Shown one piece after another: positions 1 through 6,566 of a stretch of 7,146 nucleotides of DNA. Position 1 is the stretch's first letter; each line of letters opens with the position of its first letter. The translations under genes and the position numbers were made by a program. Below the pieces are notes generated by a model that searched no databases, was not told where the DNA came from, and saw nothing but the letters and a program-made list of their open reading frames with translations. Source of the DNA: CAZEAN01 sp964510225 (GTDB lineage: Bacteria > Planctomycetota > Planctomycetia > Isosphaerales > Isosphaeraceae); the NCBI GenBank assembly GCA_964510225.1, contig CAZEAN010000204.1, positions 1 through 7,146 of the forward strand, read 5' to 3'.

Positions 1-88
1 CACCGACGCAGAGCAAACGCTCACCACCGGAACTCAACTGTGCCACTGCGCGCCAATCCTGCGTGCCAACCGACTGCGATGCTGCCAT
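1..88 (-). CDS. Possible 5' end of an unidentified gene, cut by the left edge
   Basis: An ATG at 88 on the minus strand opens a frame that stays open for 29 codons to the window edge. It begins MAASQSVGTQDWRAVAQL and continues SSGGERLLCVG. An AAGGA Shine-Dalgarno (100-104) sits 11 bases before the ATG, which is the main reason for preferring this frame. No domain can be recognised in so short a piece and no function is proposed. The caveat is that all three plus frames are also open across this stretch, as expected in GC-rich DNA, so openness alone proves little. A plus-strand gene tail ending near 108, 162 or 198 is the alternative. Confidence 0.4.
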   Translation of the reverse strand, partial: MAASQSVGTQDWRAVAQLSSGGERLLCVG

Positions 89-645
89 CGTTTTGGTATT
101 CCTTGTGACCCACTCGACTACAACTGCTTGTCGGCAATCCACGCGGCACGATCATGCTGGTGACGTCGCGATCGCAAAGAATGTAAGACTAGACGAGTAG
201 GCGCTGATTTTTTGGCTCAGATCTCTTCAGTTTTGCCTTCTTGATCATGCGGTCCAGGGTCTAAGGTTGGGGCGGCCGAGCCCGCGACGACCCAAGATCA
301 CACCCGAGGGCCAATGATGATTCCCAAGGCACAGCGAACACGGCGGATGAGTGGCCCGGGGATTCGCGAGTGAACACCCGATCAAGACTCATCGGAAGAG
401 TCTGGCACACTGAGCCCATGTTCATCAATGGATGAAGAGAAGGCCCAGAGAGTTACACCAGATCTGATTGTTGCTGAGATTCAATGGGGAAATCTAATGG
501 CAAGAGATGATCTCCGCATCATTTTCATTAATGATTCTAAATAGCAGATCCAAAAATGGCGACAGGAGTTCTCCGATAATTCCCGAGCCCTCAACGTTGC
601 TGATAAGTTGCCTACAACTCTCAACTTGGGATCATATCGCTGAGA
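89..645. other. Intergenic region without a recognisable gene
   Basis: No frame of useful length with a ribosome-binding site starts and ends here. It lies between the ATPase stop and the candidate start of the left-edge gene, both on the minus strand. It contains small hairpins: AGACTC/GAGTCT (385-390/398-403, 7-base loop), TTCATC/GATGAA (421-426/431-436, 4-base loop), ATGAT/ATCAT around 507-523 and the palindrome TCATTAATGA (525-534). Just past the ATPase stop, AAGTTG (605-610) can pair with CAACTT (622-627), but no T-run follows on the minus strand, so it is a weak terminator candidate at best. The 480-600 part is visibly more AT-rich than the genes. No tRNA or known structured RNA was recognised. 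Confidence 0.6.
421..436. repeat. Perfect short hairpin
   Basis: TTCATC (421-426) and GATGAA (431-436) are exact reverse complements around the loop AATG. A second 6-bp hairpin lies 18 bases to the left (385-403). Neither has a flanking T-run, so neither looks like a classical terminator. The role is unknown. Confidence 0.35.
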
Positions 646-1797
646 TCACTTCGCTCGTGGGCCGATGGCTTGGCCTGACTCTGGATCAAACCAGAAGGCC
701 CGATGGAGCAAGAGTCGGACTCCGATTCGATCGCTCAGTTCGACCCGTTCCGGTTCGTCCACCTTCAACCGAATCGTATGGTGACCAATTCGAACCGTCG
801 CATAAGAAAGCCAACCCTCGCGATCAATCCGTTCCACGCGACCCACCACAGAGAGCGAGCCTGGCTCACCTGCCAATGCTCCAGGATCGAGCATCTCAAT
901 GGCTTCGGGAGGGATCCCGAGATCGACCGGAGCTGCCGTCGATATCCGGAACAACGCTGGCCAAGTCTGCTCGTGCTCGATCGGGACCCACCACGAAGCG
1001 CCCGGAAGGATCCCCTCGACTTTGATGCTCTGTTCTTCGGATCGGATCTGACAGCGCCAGACTGCGAGATCAATCGGGCTCAGGAACTCGGCAACAAATC
1101 GGGTCTTGGGTGACTTCAAGAGTTGGTCAGGGGTCCCAACCTGTTCAATCCTCCCTGCGCGGATCACCGCAACCTGGTTCCCGAACGCCATCGCTTCGTC
1201 TTGATCATGCGTCACCAAAATCATCGTCGACGATTCCGACTCCTGAAATCGAATCAGGTCACGACGGAGTGCTCTTCGGAGCGGACGATCGAGTGCAGAG
1301 AGCGGTTCGTCGAGTAAGAGGAGTTTCGATCGGGTCGCTAGCGCTCGACCAAGGACGACGCGTCTCTGCTCGCCACCCGAAAGCGTTCCTGGTCGACGCG
1401 CCTCGAACCCGCTCAGACGGAGTCCCGCGGCAACCTCTCTGACCCGCTTCGACCGCTCGGGCTCTCGGACTCCGCGCAACCGGAGCCCAAAGCCAACGTT
1501 CTGGGCAACGTTCAGATGTGGGTAGGGCGGTTGATCTTGGAGGACCAGCGAGAGCCCTCGATCGCGTGGAGCGAGTCCTTCAGCACGATTCCCATTGATT
1601 GAGATCGAACCCGAATCTGGTACTTCCAAACCAGCAATGAGCCGTAGGAGGGTCGATTTCCCCGACCCCGAAGGACCGAGAATGGCCAATCGTTCTCCTT
1701 GATTGACTCGGAGGTCGATGTCAAGAACTCCGCCTCCAGTGCGGAACTGCTTCGACAACCCCCTGAGTTCAAGGACCACTGGTAGTTCTACCACCAT
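646..1797 (-). CDS. ABC transporter ATP-binding protein, MalK/PotA-like with C-terminal TOBE-type domain
   Basis: This 383-residue protein is the ATP-hydrolysing subunit of an importer, expected on the cytoplasmic face of the inner membrane. Visible motifs are Walker A GPSGSGKST (41-49), Q-loop Gln87, signature LSGGEQRRV (139-147), Walker B LLLLDEP (159-165) with catalytic Glu164, D-loop SALD (167-170) and switch His197. Residues from about 240 to the end form a regulatory extension. Its last part (about 318-373) reads like the TOBE/OB domain of MalK-type ATPases, ending in a typical FDPESGQAI. The length fits that subfamily (about 350-390). The substrate cannot be told: sugars, polyamines, iron and sulfate/molybdate importers all use such subunits. 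No permease or binding protein is visible, so it may be an orphan ATPase. The ATG at 1797 is the first in-frame start after a stop at about 1846-1848. Its only good Shine-Dalgarno is 24 bases upstream and is better placed for a 4-codon leader ORF (see 1797-1828). Confidence 0.93.
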   Translation of the reverse strand: MVVELPVVLELRGLSKQFRTGGGVLDIDLRVNQGERLAILGPSGSGKSTLLRLIAGLEVPDSGSISINGNRAEGLAPRDRGLSLVLQDQPPYPHLNVAQNVGFGLRLRGVREPERSKRVREVAAGLRLSGFEARRPGTLSGGEQRRVVLGRALATRSKLLLLDEPLSALDRPLRRALRRDLIRFQESESSTMILVTHDQDEAMAFGNQVAVIRAGRIEQVGTPDQLLKSPKTRFVAEFLSPIDLAVWRCQIRSEEQSIKVEGILPGASWWVPIEHEQTWPALFRISTAAPVDLGIPPEAIEMLDPGALAGEPGSLSVVGRVERIDREGWLSYATVRIGHHTIRLKVDEPERVELSDRIGVRLLLHRAFWFDPESGQAIGPRAK

Positions 1798-1828
1798 CAG
1801 TTTGATCGCATTGGGTTCGGATCTCCTC
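1797..1828 (-). promoter_or_regulatory. Shine-Dalgarno plus 4-codon leader ORF overlapping the ABC start
   Basis: On the minus strand a strong GAGGAGAT (1828-1821) precedes an ATG at 1811 by about 10 bases. That ATG opens ATG CGA TCA AAC TGA (MRSN, stop), and the stop shares its A with the ATPase start codon (TGATG). The Shine-Dalgarno is ideally spaced for the mini-ORF and too far (24 bases) for the ATPase. This suggests ribosomes enter at the mini-ORF and restart at the ATPase ATG (translational coupling). The alternatives are a loosely spaced ribosome-binding site used directly, or a non-standard CTG start at 1800. Confidence 0.45.
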
Positions 1829-1883
1829 TGATTCCGGCTCTCAGGCTACCATGAACTACTTCGACCATCCCAGAGTACGAACC

Positions 1884-1913
1884 TCAAGAGTCAAGAGACC
1901 GAACCGGAGTCAA
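1884..1913. repeat. Short direct repeats in the divergent promoter region
   Basis: The 120-base space between the divergent ABC and deacetylase genes holds two exact GAGTCAA copies (1888-1894 and 1907-1913), 19 bases apart start to start. It also holds a tandem pair of TCAAGAG (1884-1890, 1891-1897). On the minus strand the copies read TTGACTC, so each could also serve as a -35-like TTGAC element for the ABC gene; no matching -10 box at 17 bases is evident. The right copy overlaps the deacetylase ribosome-binding site. A regulator site is possible but not established. Confidence 0.25.
1906..1909 (+). promoter_or_regulatory. Ribosome-binding site of the deacetylase gene
   Basis: GGAG lies 8 bases before the ATG at 1918. 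This decides for 1918 over the out-of-frame ATG at 1913, which is only 3 bases from the GGAG. Confidence 0.7.
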
Positions 1914-1917
1914 TGAA

Positions 1918-3798
1918 ATGCTACCCTCCGTCACGACGCTTCAGATTCTCCTCCTTGGTTCCGTCCTCTGGCAAGGTCCGGAAGGTGTAGAGCTTCCCGT
2001 TCGTCCCCAATCAAGCAACGACGGCAATCGGCTGACCTATCTCGATCAACCGGAGCTGCTCTACGTCGATGAGTCATTTCCCAAGTTGACGACACCTCAG
2101 TGGGTCGGTGAACCCGAAGTCGAAGCAGTCGTCATCCTCGCGATCGATGACCTCAGGAACAACACACCGAAGTATGAAGCATACCTTCGGCCTATCCTTG
2201 AGCGTTTGAAGGAGATCGATGGCCGGGCCCCAGTTAGCATCATGACCAATCAAGTCGACCCGATGAGTCCCCAAGTACAAGACTGGCTCGCGGAGGGGCT
2301 CTCGATGGAAGTTCACACACTCGACCACCCCTGCCCCCTTCTTCAAGGCGGCGACTTTGAGAACGCGGAGCGAAACTACCACGGTGGTGTCGAACTCCTG
2401 TACTCGATCCCGAACAATCGGCCGGTCGCGTTTCGGATGCCCTGCTGTGACTCCATGAACTCGCCGAGCCCCCGGTTTTATCAAGAGATCTTCAATGAAC
2501 GAACCGAACAGGCGAACTTTTTAAGTATCGACTCCTCGATCTGTATTCTCTTCACACCTGACGACCCTGACCTCCCTGATCGTTTGGTCCGTGACGACAA
2601 AGGCAATCCCCGATTCGACAAGTATCTTCCTTCAGAATCGTTCGTAACAACAATTGAAAATTATCCTTATCCTTACCTCATTAATAAGCTCTGTTGGGAA
2701 TTCCCGTGCATGGTTCCTAGTGACTGGGAAGCACAGAATTATCAGGGTGTGAACAATCCTGAAACAATTGAAGATTGGAAGCGGGCCCTGGACGCAACGG
2801 TTTTCAAGCAGGGGGTCTTCACGATGGTCTTCCACCCTCACGGTTGGATCAAACCGGAGCAGGTTGTGGAATTCATCGATTACGCCGACCGAGTCTTTGG
2901 ATCGAAGATTCGCTTTCTGACGTTCAAGGAAGCTGAAGAGCGACTCACTCAGGTCCTACTCGACGGGCAAGCGATCCGGAGTGACTTTGGTCGAGACAAC
3001 GGGGTCCGCCTGATCGATCTCGACAACGATGGTTATCTCGACCTCGTGATGAGTGATGGTGGACCTCGGCGGACAAAGCGTTGGCTTCCTGAACTCGGTC
3101 GTTGGGAAGTTGGTCCGTTGCCAACCAACCTTATTGGAATCGATGGTTCTGATCGCCCCGATGCCGTCCGATTTGGAATCATCGATCGATCGGGGACTCC
3201 GATGATGGTCGGTGGTCAGCCAGACCTCCTCCACTGCTGGACGTATCAACTGGGTCGTTGGGTCCTTCAGGACCGCCTAATCCAAGGCCTCCCTCAAGAT
3301 GAAATTGACGGTCTTCGCTTTCGTGACCTCGACGGCGATGGCATCACCGAAGCAATCGTCGCTAATGAAATGAGGATCTTGGATCGGGTCAACGGAGTCT
3401 ACTGGTGGGATCCTGAGTTGCGGCGCTGGAGTATCAAGAGCGGGATTCCGCTCAGTGCTTATGTCTCGGGGTTCAGCCGACTCGATCCGGGGACTCGGTA
3501 TCTCGACCTCGATGGGGATGGCATCGACAATGACTTAATCTTTTCAAATGAGAGTCAGTTTGGTGCCTTTGTCTTCCAATCCAAGGAATTAGGATGGGGC
3601 CGAATCGTTGCCGGAACCGCGGATCAAGCCGACGCGATTCCGCCGATCGTCCAGCGCTTTGGCCAAAACAACGGCTTCTTCGCCACCAAGGGGACTCTCT
3701 GGTGGCAGAACGAGAACACAGCAACCTTGCCCGATCACGTTCAGCGGCTCTCGATCGAGTCATTATTCGACCGCGGTTCGACCGAAGACGCCCCGTAG
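1918..3798 (+). CDS. Exported polysaccharide-deacetylase-like protein with VCBS/FG-GAP repeats
   Basis: The protein has 626 residues. Its N-terminus has a hydrophobic stretch (about 8-18, LQILLLGSVLW) that looks like a signal peptide without a basic start, so export is likely but not certain. Residues about 68-345 resemble a NodB-type carbohydrate esterase fold: Asp77-Asp78 in AIDDLR (motif 1), His133 and His137 in HTLDH (metal-binding H-x3-H, motif 2), RMPCCDS from 173 (motif 3) and FHPHGW (305-310) with the late catalytic histidine. The likely reaction is metal-dependent N- or O-deacetylation of a polysaccharide, but the substrate is unknown. Residues about 360-600 hold FG-GAP/VCBS-like repeats with Ca-binding DxDxDG loops: DLDNDG (367), DLDGDG (470) and DLDGDG (530). 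From memory, related planctomycete proteins continue after these repeats into a dehydrogenase/cytochrome part. This one stops there, so it is either a stand-alone form or a shortened one. A local AT-rich stretch occurs at 2641-2765. Confidence 0.85.
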   Translation: MLPSVTTLQILLLGSVLWQGPEGVELPVRPQSSNDGNRLTYLDQPELLYVDESFPKLTTPQWVGEPEVEAVVILAIDDLRNNTPKYEAYLRPILERLKEIDGRAPVSIMTNQVDPMSPQVQDWLAEGLSMEVHTLDHPCPLLQGGDFENAERNYHGGVELLYSIPNNRPVAFRMPCCDSMNSPSPRFYQEIFNERTEQANFLSIDSSICILFTPDDPDLPDRLVRDDKGNPRFDKYLPSESFVTTIENYPYPYLINKLCWEFPCMVPSDWEAQNYQGVNNPETIEDWKRALDATVFKQGVFTMVFHPHGWIKPEQVVEFIDYADRVFGSKIRFLTFKEAEERLTQVLLDGQAIRSDFGRDNGVRLIDLDNDGYLDLVMSDGGPRRTKRWLPELGRWEVGPLPTNLIGIDGSDRPDAVRFGIIDRSGTPMMVGGQPDLLHCWTYQLGRWVLQDRLIQGLPQDEIDGLRFRDLDGDGITEAIVANEMRILDRVNGVYWWDPELRRWSIKSGIPLSAYVSGFSRLDPGTRYLDLDGDGIDNDLIFSNESQFGAFVFQSKELGWGRIVAGTADQADAIPPIVQRFGQNNGFFATKGTLWWQNENTATLPDHVQRLSIESLFDRGSTEDAP

Positions 3799-3816
3799 GT
3801 TCAGACTTTAGAAGAT

Positions 3817-3847
3817 CCGAGAGGTCGAACTTCAGCGACTCCCTCGG
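3817..3847 (+). other. Bulged hairpin between the deacetylase gene and rtcB
   Basis: CCGAG (3817-3821) pairs with CTCGG (3843-3847), GG (3823-3824) with CC (3841-3842), and TCG (3825-3827) with CGA (3836-3838). The result is a 10-bp stem with a 1-base and a 2-base bulge and an 8-base loop. No T-run follows, so it does not look like a standard intrinsic terminator. It lies 67 bases before the rtcB start and could be an mRNA leader structure, a processing site or a coincidence. Confidence 0.3.
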
Positions 3848-3913
3848 TGTCGGTCCATGAAACGATCAGTTCGGTTAGAGCTTCTTCTCCTACGTCTCCT
3901 CGGAACGACACTC

Positions 3914-5377
3914 ATGCCTGGTTCATATTCAGGACCACTCGAAAAAATCAGCGATTGTCAGTGGAAGATCCCTCAGAGTTATCGAGACGATATGCGTGTC
4001 GACGGCTTGATCTTTGCAGACGATACTCTGATTAAAGACATCAAGAAGGACCAAGGCCCCGAACAGGTCGCCAATGTCGCCACCTTGCCTGGAATCCAGC
4101 GTGCAAGTCTCGCGATGCCGGATATCCACCGGGGCTATGGCTTCGCGATCGGTGGGGTCGCGGCTACCGATCCCGAGGAAGGCGGCGTCATCAGCCCCGG
4201 TGGGGTTGGCTACGACATTAACTGCGGCGTCCGGCTTCTCCGCTCCGACCTCACCTGGGGAGACGTTCGCTCGGAGATCAAGCGGCTCGTTGACCAACTC
4301 TATCGGGATATCCCGACCGGAGTCGGTCAATCGGGCCGCTACACCTTCCGGACTGACGAGCTTGCCGAGCTTCTCGAACAGGGATCGCGCTACGTTATTG
4401 AACGCGGTTGGGGAGACCAACGAGATCTCGAATTTACAGAGGCCAGTGGTTGTCTCTCCGAAGCGATGCCCGATCAAGTAAGCCCGCGAGCCTATGCCCG
4501 AGGTGCTTCTCAGTGCGGGACCCTTGGCTCGGGGAATCACTTTCTCGAAGTCCAAGTGGTGGATCGCGTCTTAGACGACGCGGCCGCTGACGCCATGGGG
4601 CTCGCCGAAGGGATGATCACCATCCTCATTCACTCCGGCTCACGTGGGCTCGGTTATCAGGTCTGCGATGATCACCTCGCGGCGTTCCGTAGTGCTCCGA
4701 AGACGTATGGATTCGAGCTTCCGGACAATCAGCTCGCCTGTGCTCCGATCAAGAGCCCAGAGGGTCAAGCGTATCTTGGGGCAATGCGTGCGGCGGCGAA
4801 CTATGCGTGGTGCAATCGCCAGTTGCTGACTCACCAGGCGCGACTCGTCTTTCAACGGATTTTTGGTCAGCCTTGGGAACGTCTCGGGCTCGATCTGGTC
4901 TACGACGTGGCACACAACATTGCCAAGTTCGAAGACCACGACGTCGGTGGCGGTCGGCTGAAGAACGTCTGTGTCCACCGCAAGGGTGCGACCCGCGCCT
5001 TCCCCCCTGGACATCCAGAGATCCCGAGCGCCTACCAAGAAGTCGGTCAGCCGGTGATCATCCCGGGATCGATGGGGACAGCGAGCTGGGTCCTTGCGGG
5101 GCTCCCAGGAAGCATGTCGGAGTCGTTCGGAACGAGCTGTCACGGTGCCGGTCGTCGGATGAGTCGGACGGCCGCAGTGAAACTTGCCGCAGGGCGTAGG
5201 ATTGACAAGGAACTTGAAGGGATCGGTATCATCGCTCGAGCCCGAGGTCACAAGGGTCTCGCCGAAGAGCAGCCGGCCGCCTACAAGGATGTTGATCAAG
5301 TAGTAGAAGTTGTTGATAAAGCTGGGATCTCAAAGCGAGTGGCCCGACTCCGACCCGTCGGGGTTATTAAAGGATAA
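3914..5377 (+). CDS. rtcB: RNA-splicing ligase RtcB (3'-phosphate/5'-OH RNA ligase)
   Basis: RtcB joins RNA 3'-phosphate or 2',3'-cyclic phosphate ends to 5'-OH ends, using GTP and Mn2+ through a guanylated histidine. It acts in the cytoplasm in RNA repair or tRNA splicing. From the ATG at 3914 the product has 487 residues, matching the long (about 480-residue) archaeal/Thermus-type RtcB and not the shorter E. coli type. Key residues are all present: GYDINCGVR with Asp101 and Cys104, GSGNHFLEVQ with Asn208 and His209, HSGSRGLG with His240, DVAHNIAK with His334, RKGATRAFPPGHP (356-368), and GTSCHGAGR with His410, the guanylation histidine by alignment. The protein ends IKG, as long-form RtcBs do. 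The frame is open back to an ATG at 3857, but the first 19 residues there are unlike the family, and MPGSYSGPLEKI fits the usual start. The ribosome-binding site is weak (GGAA about 10 bases upstream). A membrane-protein gene follows after 7 bases; no archease gene is visible. Confidence 0.95.
   Translation: MPGSYSGPLEKISDCQWKIPQSYRDDMRVDGLIFADDTLIKDIKKDQGPEQVANVATLPGIQRASLAMPDIHRGYGFAIGGVAATDPEEGGVISPGGVGYDINCGVRLLRSDLTWGDVRSEIKRLVDQLYRDIPTGVGQSGRYTFRTDELAELLEQGSRYVIERGWGDQRDLEFTEASGCLSEAMPDQVSPRAYARGASQCGTLGSGNHFLEVQVVDRVLDDAAADAMGLAEGMITILIHSGSRGLGYQVCDDHLAAFRSAPKTYGFELPDNQLACAPIKSPEGQAYLGAMRAAANYAWCNRQLLTHQARLVFQRIFGQPWERLGLDLVYDVAHNIAKFEDHDVGGGRLKNVCVHRKGATRAFPPGHPEIPSAYQEVGQPVIIPGSMGTASWVLAGLPGSMSESFGTSCHGAGRRMSRTAAVKLAAGRRIDKELEGIGIIARARGHKGLAEEQPAAYKDVDQVVEVVDKAGISKRVARLRPVGVIKG
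5369..5374 (+). promoter_or_regulatory. Ribosome-binding site inside the rtcB 3' end
   Basis: AAAGGA formed by the last rtcB codons lies 10 bases before the ATG at 5385. Its position inside rtcB supports translation of the next gene from the rtcB mRNA. It also supports 5385 over the in-frame ATG at 5310, which would overlap rtcB by 68 bases. Confidence 0.55.
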
Positions 5378-5384
5378 TAGAAGA

Positions 5385-6284
5385 ATGAATAACCTTGCCC
5401 GCTCGGAGAATCCTTATGAAGCTCCGGAGATCCGATCGGGCCACGAGCCGACAGAATTCTACCGAATCGACCTCCGGAGGATTACGTATCGTGAATATTG
5501 GAGAAATTCAGTCAATAAATCCGTCGCTTTGGTTCATATTCTAAACAAAGCGCTCGGACAGCGAGGGACCGTCTTTTTTGGATCATCACGGCCGGTCTCT
5601 GCGCCGGAATTACCTTGGGAGGCACTCCCTTTCCATGTTCAGGAAGCCGCATCGGAACTCCGTGAGTCGCTGGAACGAGCGGGCTTTGAGTTTCGATTTG
5701 CCGAGAACTATCAGACGCTGACCGGGAACAATGCGGAATGCCATTCCGCCTTCTTCCTCTCGGACGATGCACGCGTGTTAGCCCACCTGTACTATCTCCG
5801 CTTTAGCTTTCGGGCGATCGAACAGGCCCACTTGCAGATCCACCTTGCCACCCGACCTGATCTCAGGAAAGTTGATTCGACCTCGAATTACCACAGCGTC
5901 TTCGATGGGCTCGATGAGCGTTTCCGCCAGACGATCCGACGAGCACCTCTCGCCAAGCTCCTCGAAGCGCATCGAAGCCTCGTTCCCGAAGCTTGGGATC
6001 AGCTCGTCCCATGGCCTTCGGACGATCAGATACTCGCAACCCTCTTACTCAGACGCGGTCAAGATCTATTCGACCATCTGATCGATCGGGGGATCTTTGT
6101 CCCCCTGAACGCTCGAGAGCTTGGTCGATTGCAACGACGGTCTGATACTTACGGTTTAACACCAAACGCACCAGAGCCCGGTAAGACCGTCTTCAAGAAG
6201 CGTTATCTACTGTACTACCTCTTGCTCGGCTTTGTGGTTTTCGTCAGCACAATCTTGATTTTAAGCTATTTTGATCAACTGTAG
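5385..6284 (+). CDS. Unrecognised protein with a C-terminal membrane anchor
   Basis: No function is recognised for this 299-residue protein. Residues 9-15 read NPYEAPE, a motif often seen near the N-terminus of planctomycete membrane proteins. Residues about 25-265 look soluble and rich in charged and helical stretches, with many Arg, Glu and Leu (for example 85-105, 190-200 and 215-230). A single hydrophobic segment (about 274-296) follows the basic KKR (271-273) and leaves only a few residues after it. This predicts a tail-anchored protein with its body in the cytoplasm. There is no signal peptide at the start. The gene begins 7 bases after the rtcB stop and very probably shares its mRNA. 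That makes a role near RNA repair or stress conceivable but unproven. The start at 5385 is chosen from the AAAGGA site and from NPYEAPE lying close to it; 5310 would add 25 atypical residues. Confidence 0.85.
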   Translation: MNNLARSENPYEAPEIRSGHEPTEFYRIDLRRITYREYWRNSVNKSVALVHILNKALGQRGTVFFGSSRPVSAPELPWEALPFHVQEAASELRESLERAGFEFRFAENYQTLTGNNAECHSAFFLSDDARVLAHLYYLRFSFRAIEQAHLQIHLATRPDLRKVDSTSNYHSVFDGLDERFRQTIRRAPLAKLLEAHRSLVPEAWDQLVPWPSDDQILATLLLRRGQDLFDHLIDRGIFVPLNARELGRLQRRSDTYGLTPNAPEPGKTVFKKRYLLYYLLLGFVVFVSTILILSYFDQL

Positions 6285-6349
6285 CATGATCGAGTCGTGG
6301 TGCATTGGTTTGCTGTCGTAACCTCGATTTACATCGCTATGTTCTGGAA

Positions 6350-6361
6350 TCGGAATTCCGA
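6350..6361. repeat. Perfect 12-bp palindrome
   Basis: TCGGAATTCCGA is self-complementary over its full length. It lies 66 bases past the stop of the membrane-protein gene. It has no loop, so it is better suited to binding a dimeric protein than to forming an RNA hairpin. The function is unknown. Confidence 0.35.
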
Positions 6362-6418
6362 CGGCTGTCACATTGTTCCATCAAGGCGGTCGAGGTCGTT
6401 ATCCAGATCCCTCATCAA

Positions 6419-6431
6419 TACCGGGCCGGTA
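6419..6431. repeat. 13-base dyad TACCGG-G-CCGGTA
   Basis: There are six perfect pairs around a single central G. It is the second strong dyad within 82 bases of the 6350 palindrome. The sequences differ, so they would not be sites for the same protein. Confidence 0.3.
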
Positions 6432-6456
6432 ACAGCACTTGACCAAGATTTTGTTT

Positions 6457-6475
6457 CGGGGAAGGGATAGCCCCG
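6457..6475 (+). other. Short GC hairpin
   Basis: CGGGG (6457-6461) pairs with CCCCG (6471-6475) around a 9-base loop. The T-rich bases come before the stem on the plus strand, not after it, so it is a poor terminator for the rtcB operon although it is among the first GC stems downstream of it. Confidence 0.25.
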
Positions 6476-6547
6476 TCGCCATCCTGTGTCGATGATAAGC
6501 GGGGAGTCTCGTTTCATGCGCACTGGGATCTGAGATTTTCATTGGCA

Positions 6548-6566
6548 CGGGCAACAATTATGCCCG
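6548..6566 (+). other. Perfect 6-bp hairpin
   Basis: CGGGCA (6548-6553) pairs exactly with TGCCCG (6561-6566) around the 7-base loop ACAATTA. No T-run follows. It overlaps the start of the possible gene remnant at 6542. Confidence 0.35.

Noticed and set aside
208..213. T-run as an intrinsic terminator
   Set aside because: No GC-rich stem directly precedes it on the plus strand, and it is on the wrong side for the minus-strand ABC gene.
507..1113. Two plus-strand open frames (507-1025 and 703-1113)
   Set aside because: They lie mostly opposite the ABC ATPase, which has all its family motifs; the frames show no recognisable product and no ribosome-binding site.
3857..3913. Upstream ATG extending RtcB by 19 residues
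   Set aside because: No Shine-Dalgarno precedes 3857, and the extra residues do not resemble the family N-terminus, which begins at the ATG at 3914.
3929..5299. Long minus-strand frames opposite rtcB (3929-4555, 4640-5299)
   Set aside because: They mirror the codon bias of rtcB on the other strand and show no motifs or start signals.
5310..5384. Upstream ATG extending the membrane protein into rtcB
   Set aside because: It would overlap rtcB by 68 bases and add residues that are rtcB codons read out of frame; 5385 has a better ribosome-binding site.
6271..6278. TTGATCAA palindrome at the end of the membrane-protein gene
   Set aside because: Short, AT-rich, within the coding sequence and explained by the codons; it cannot act as a stable terminator.
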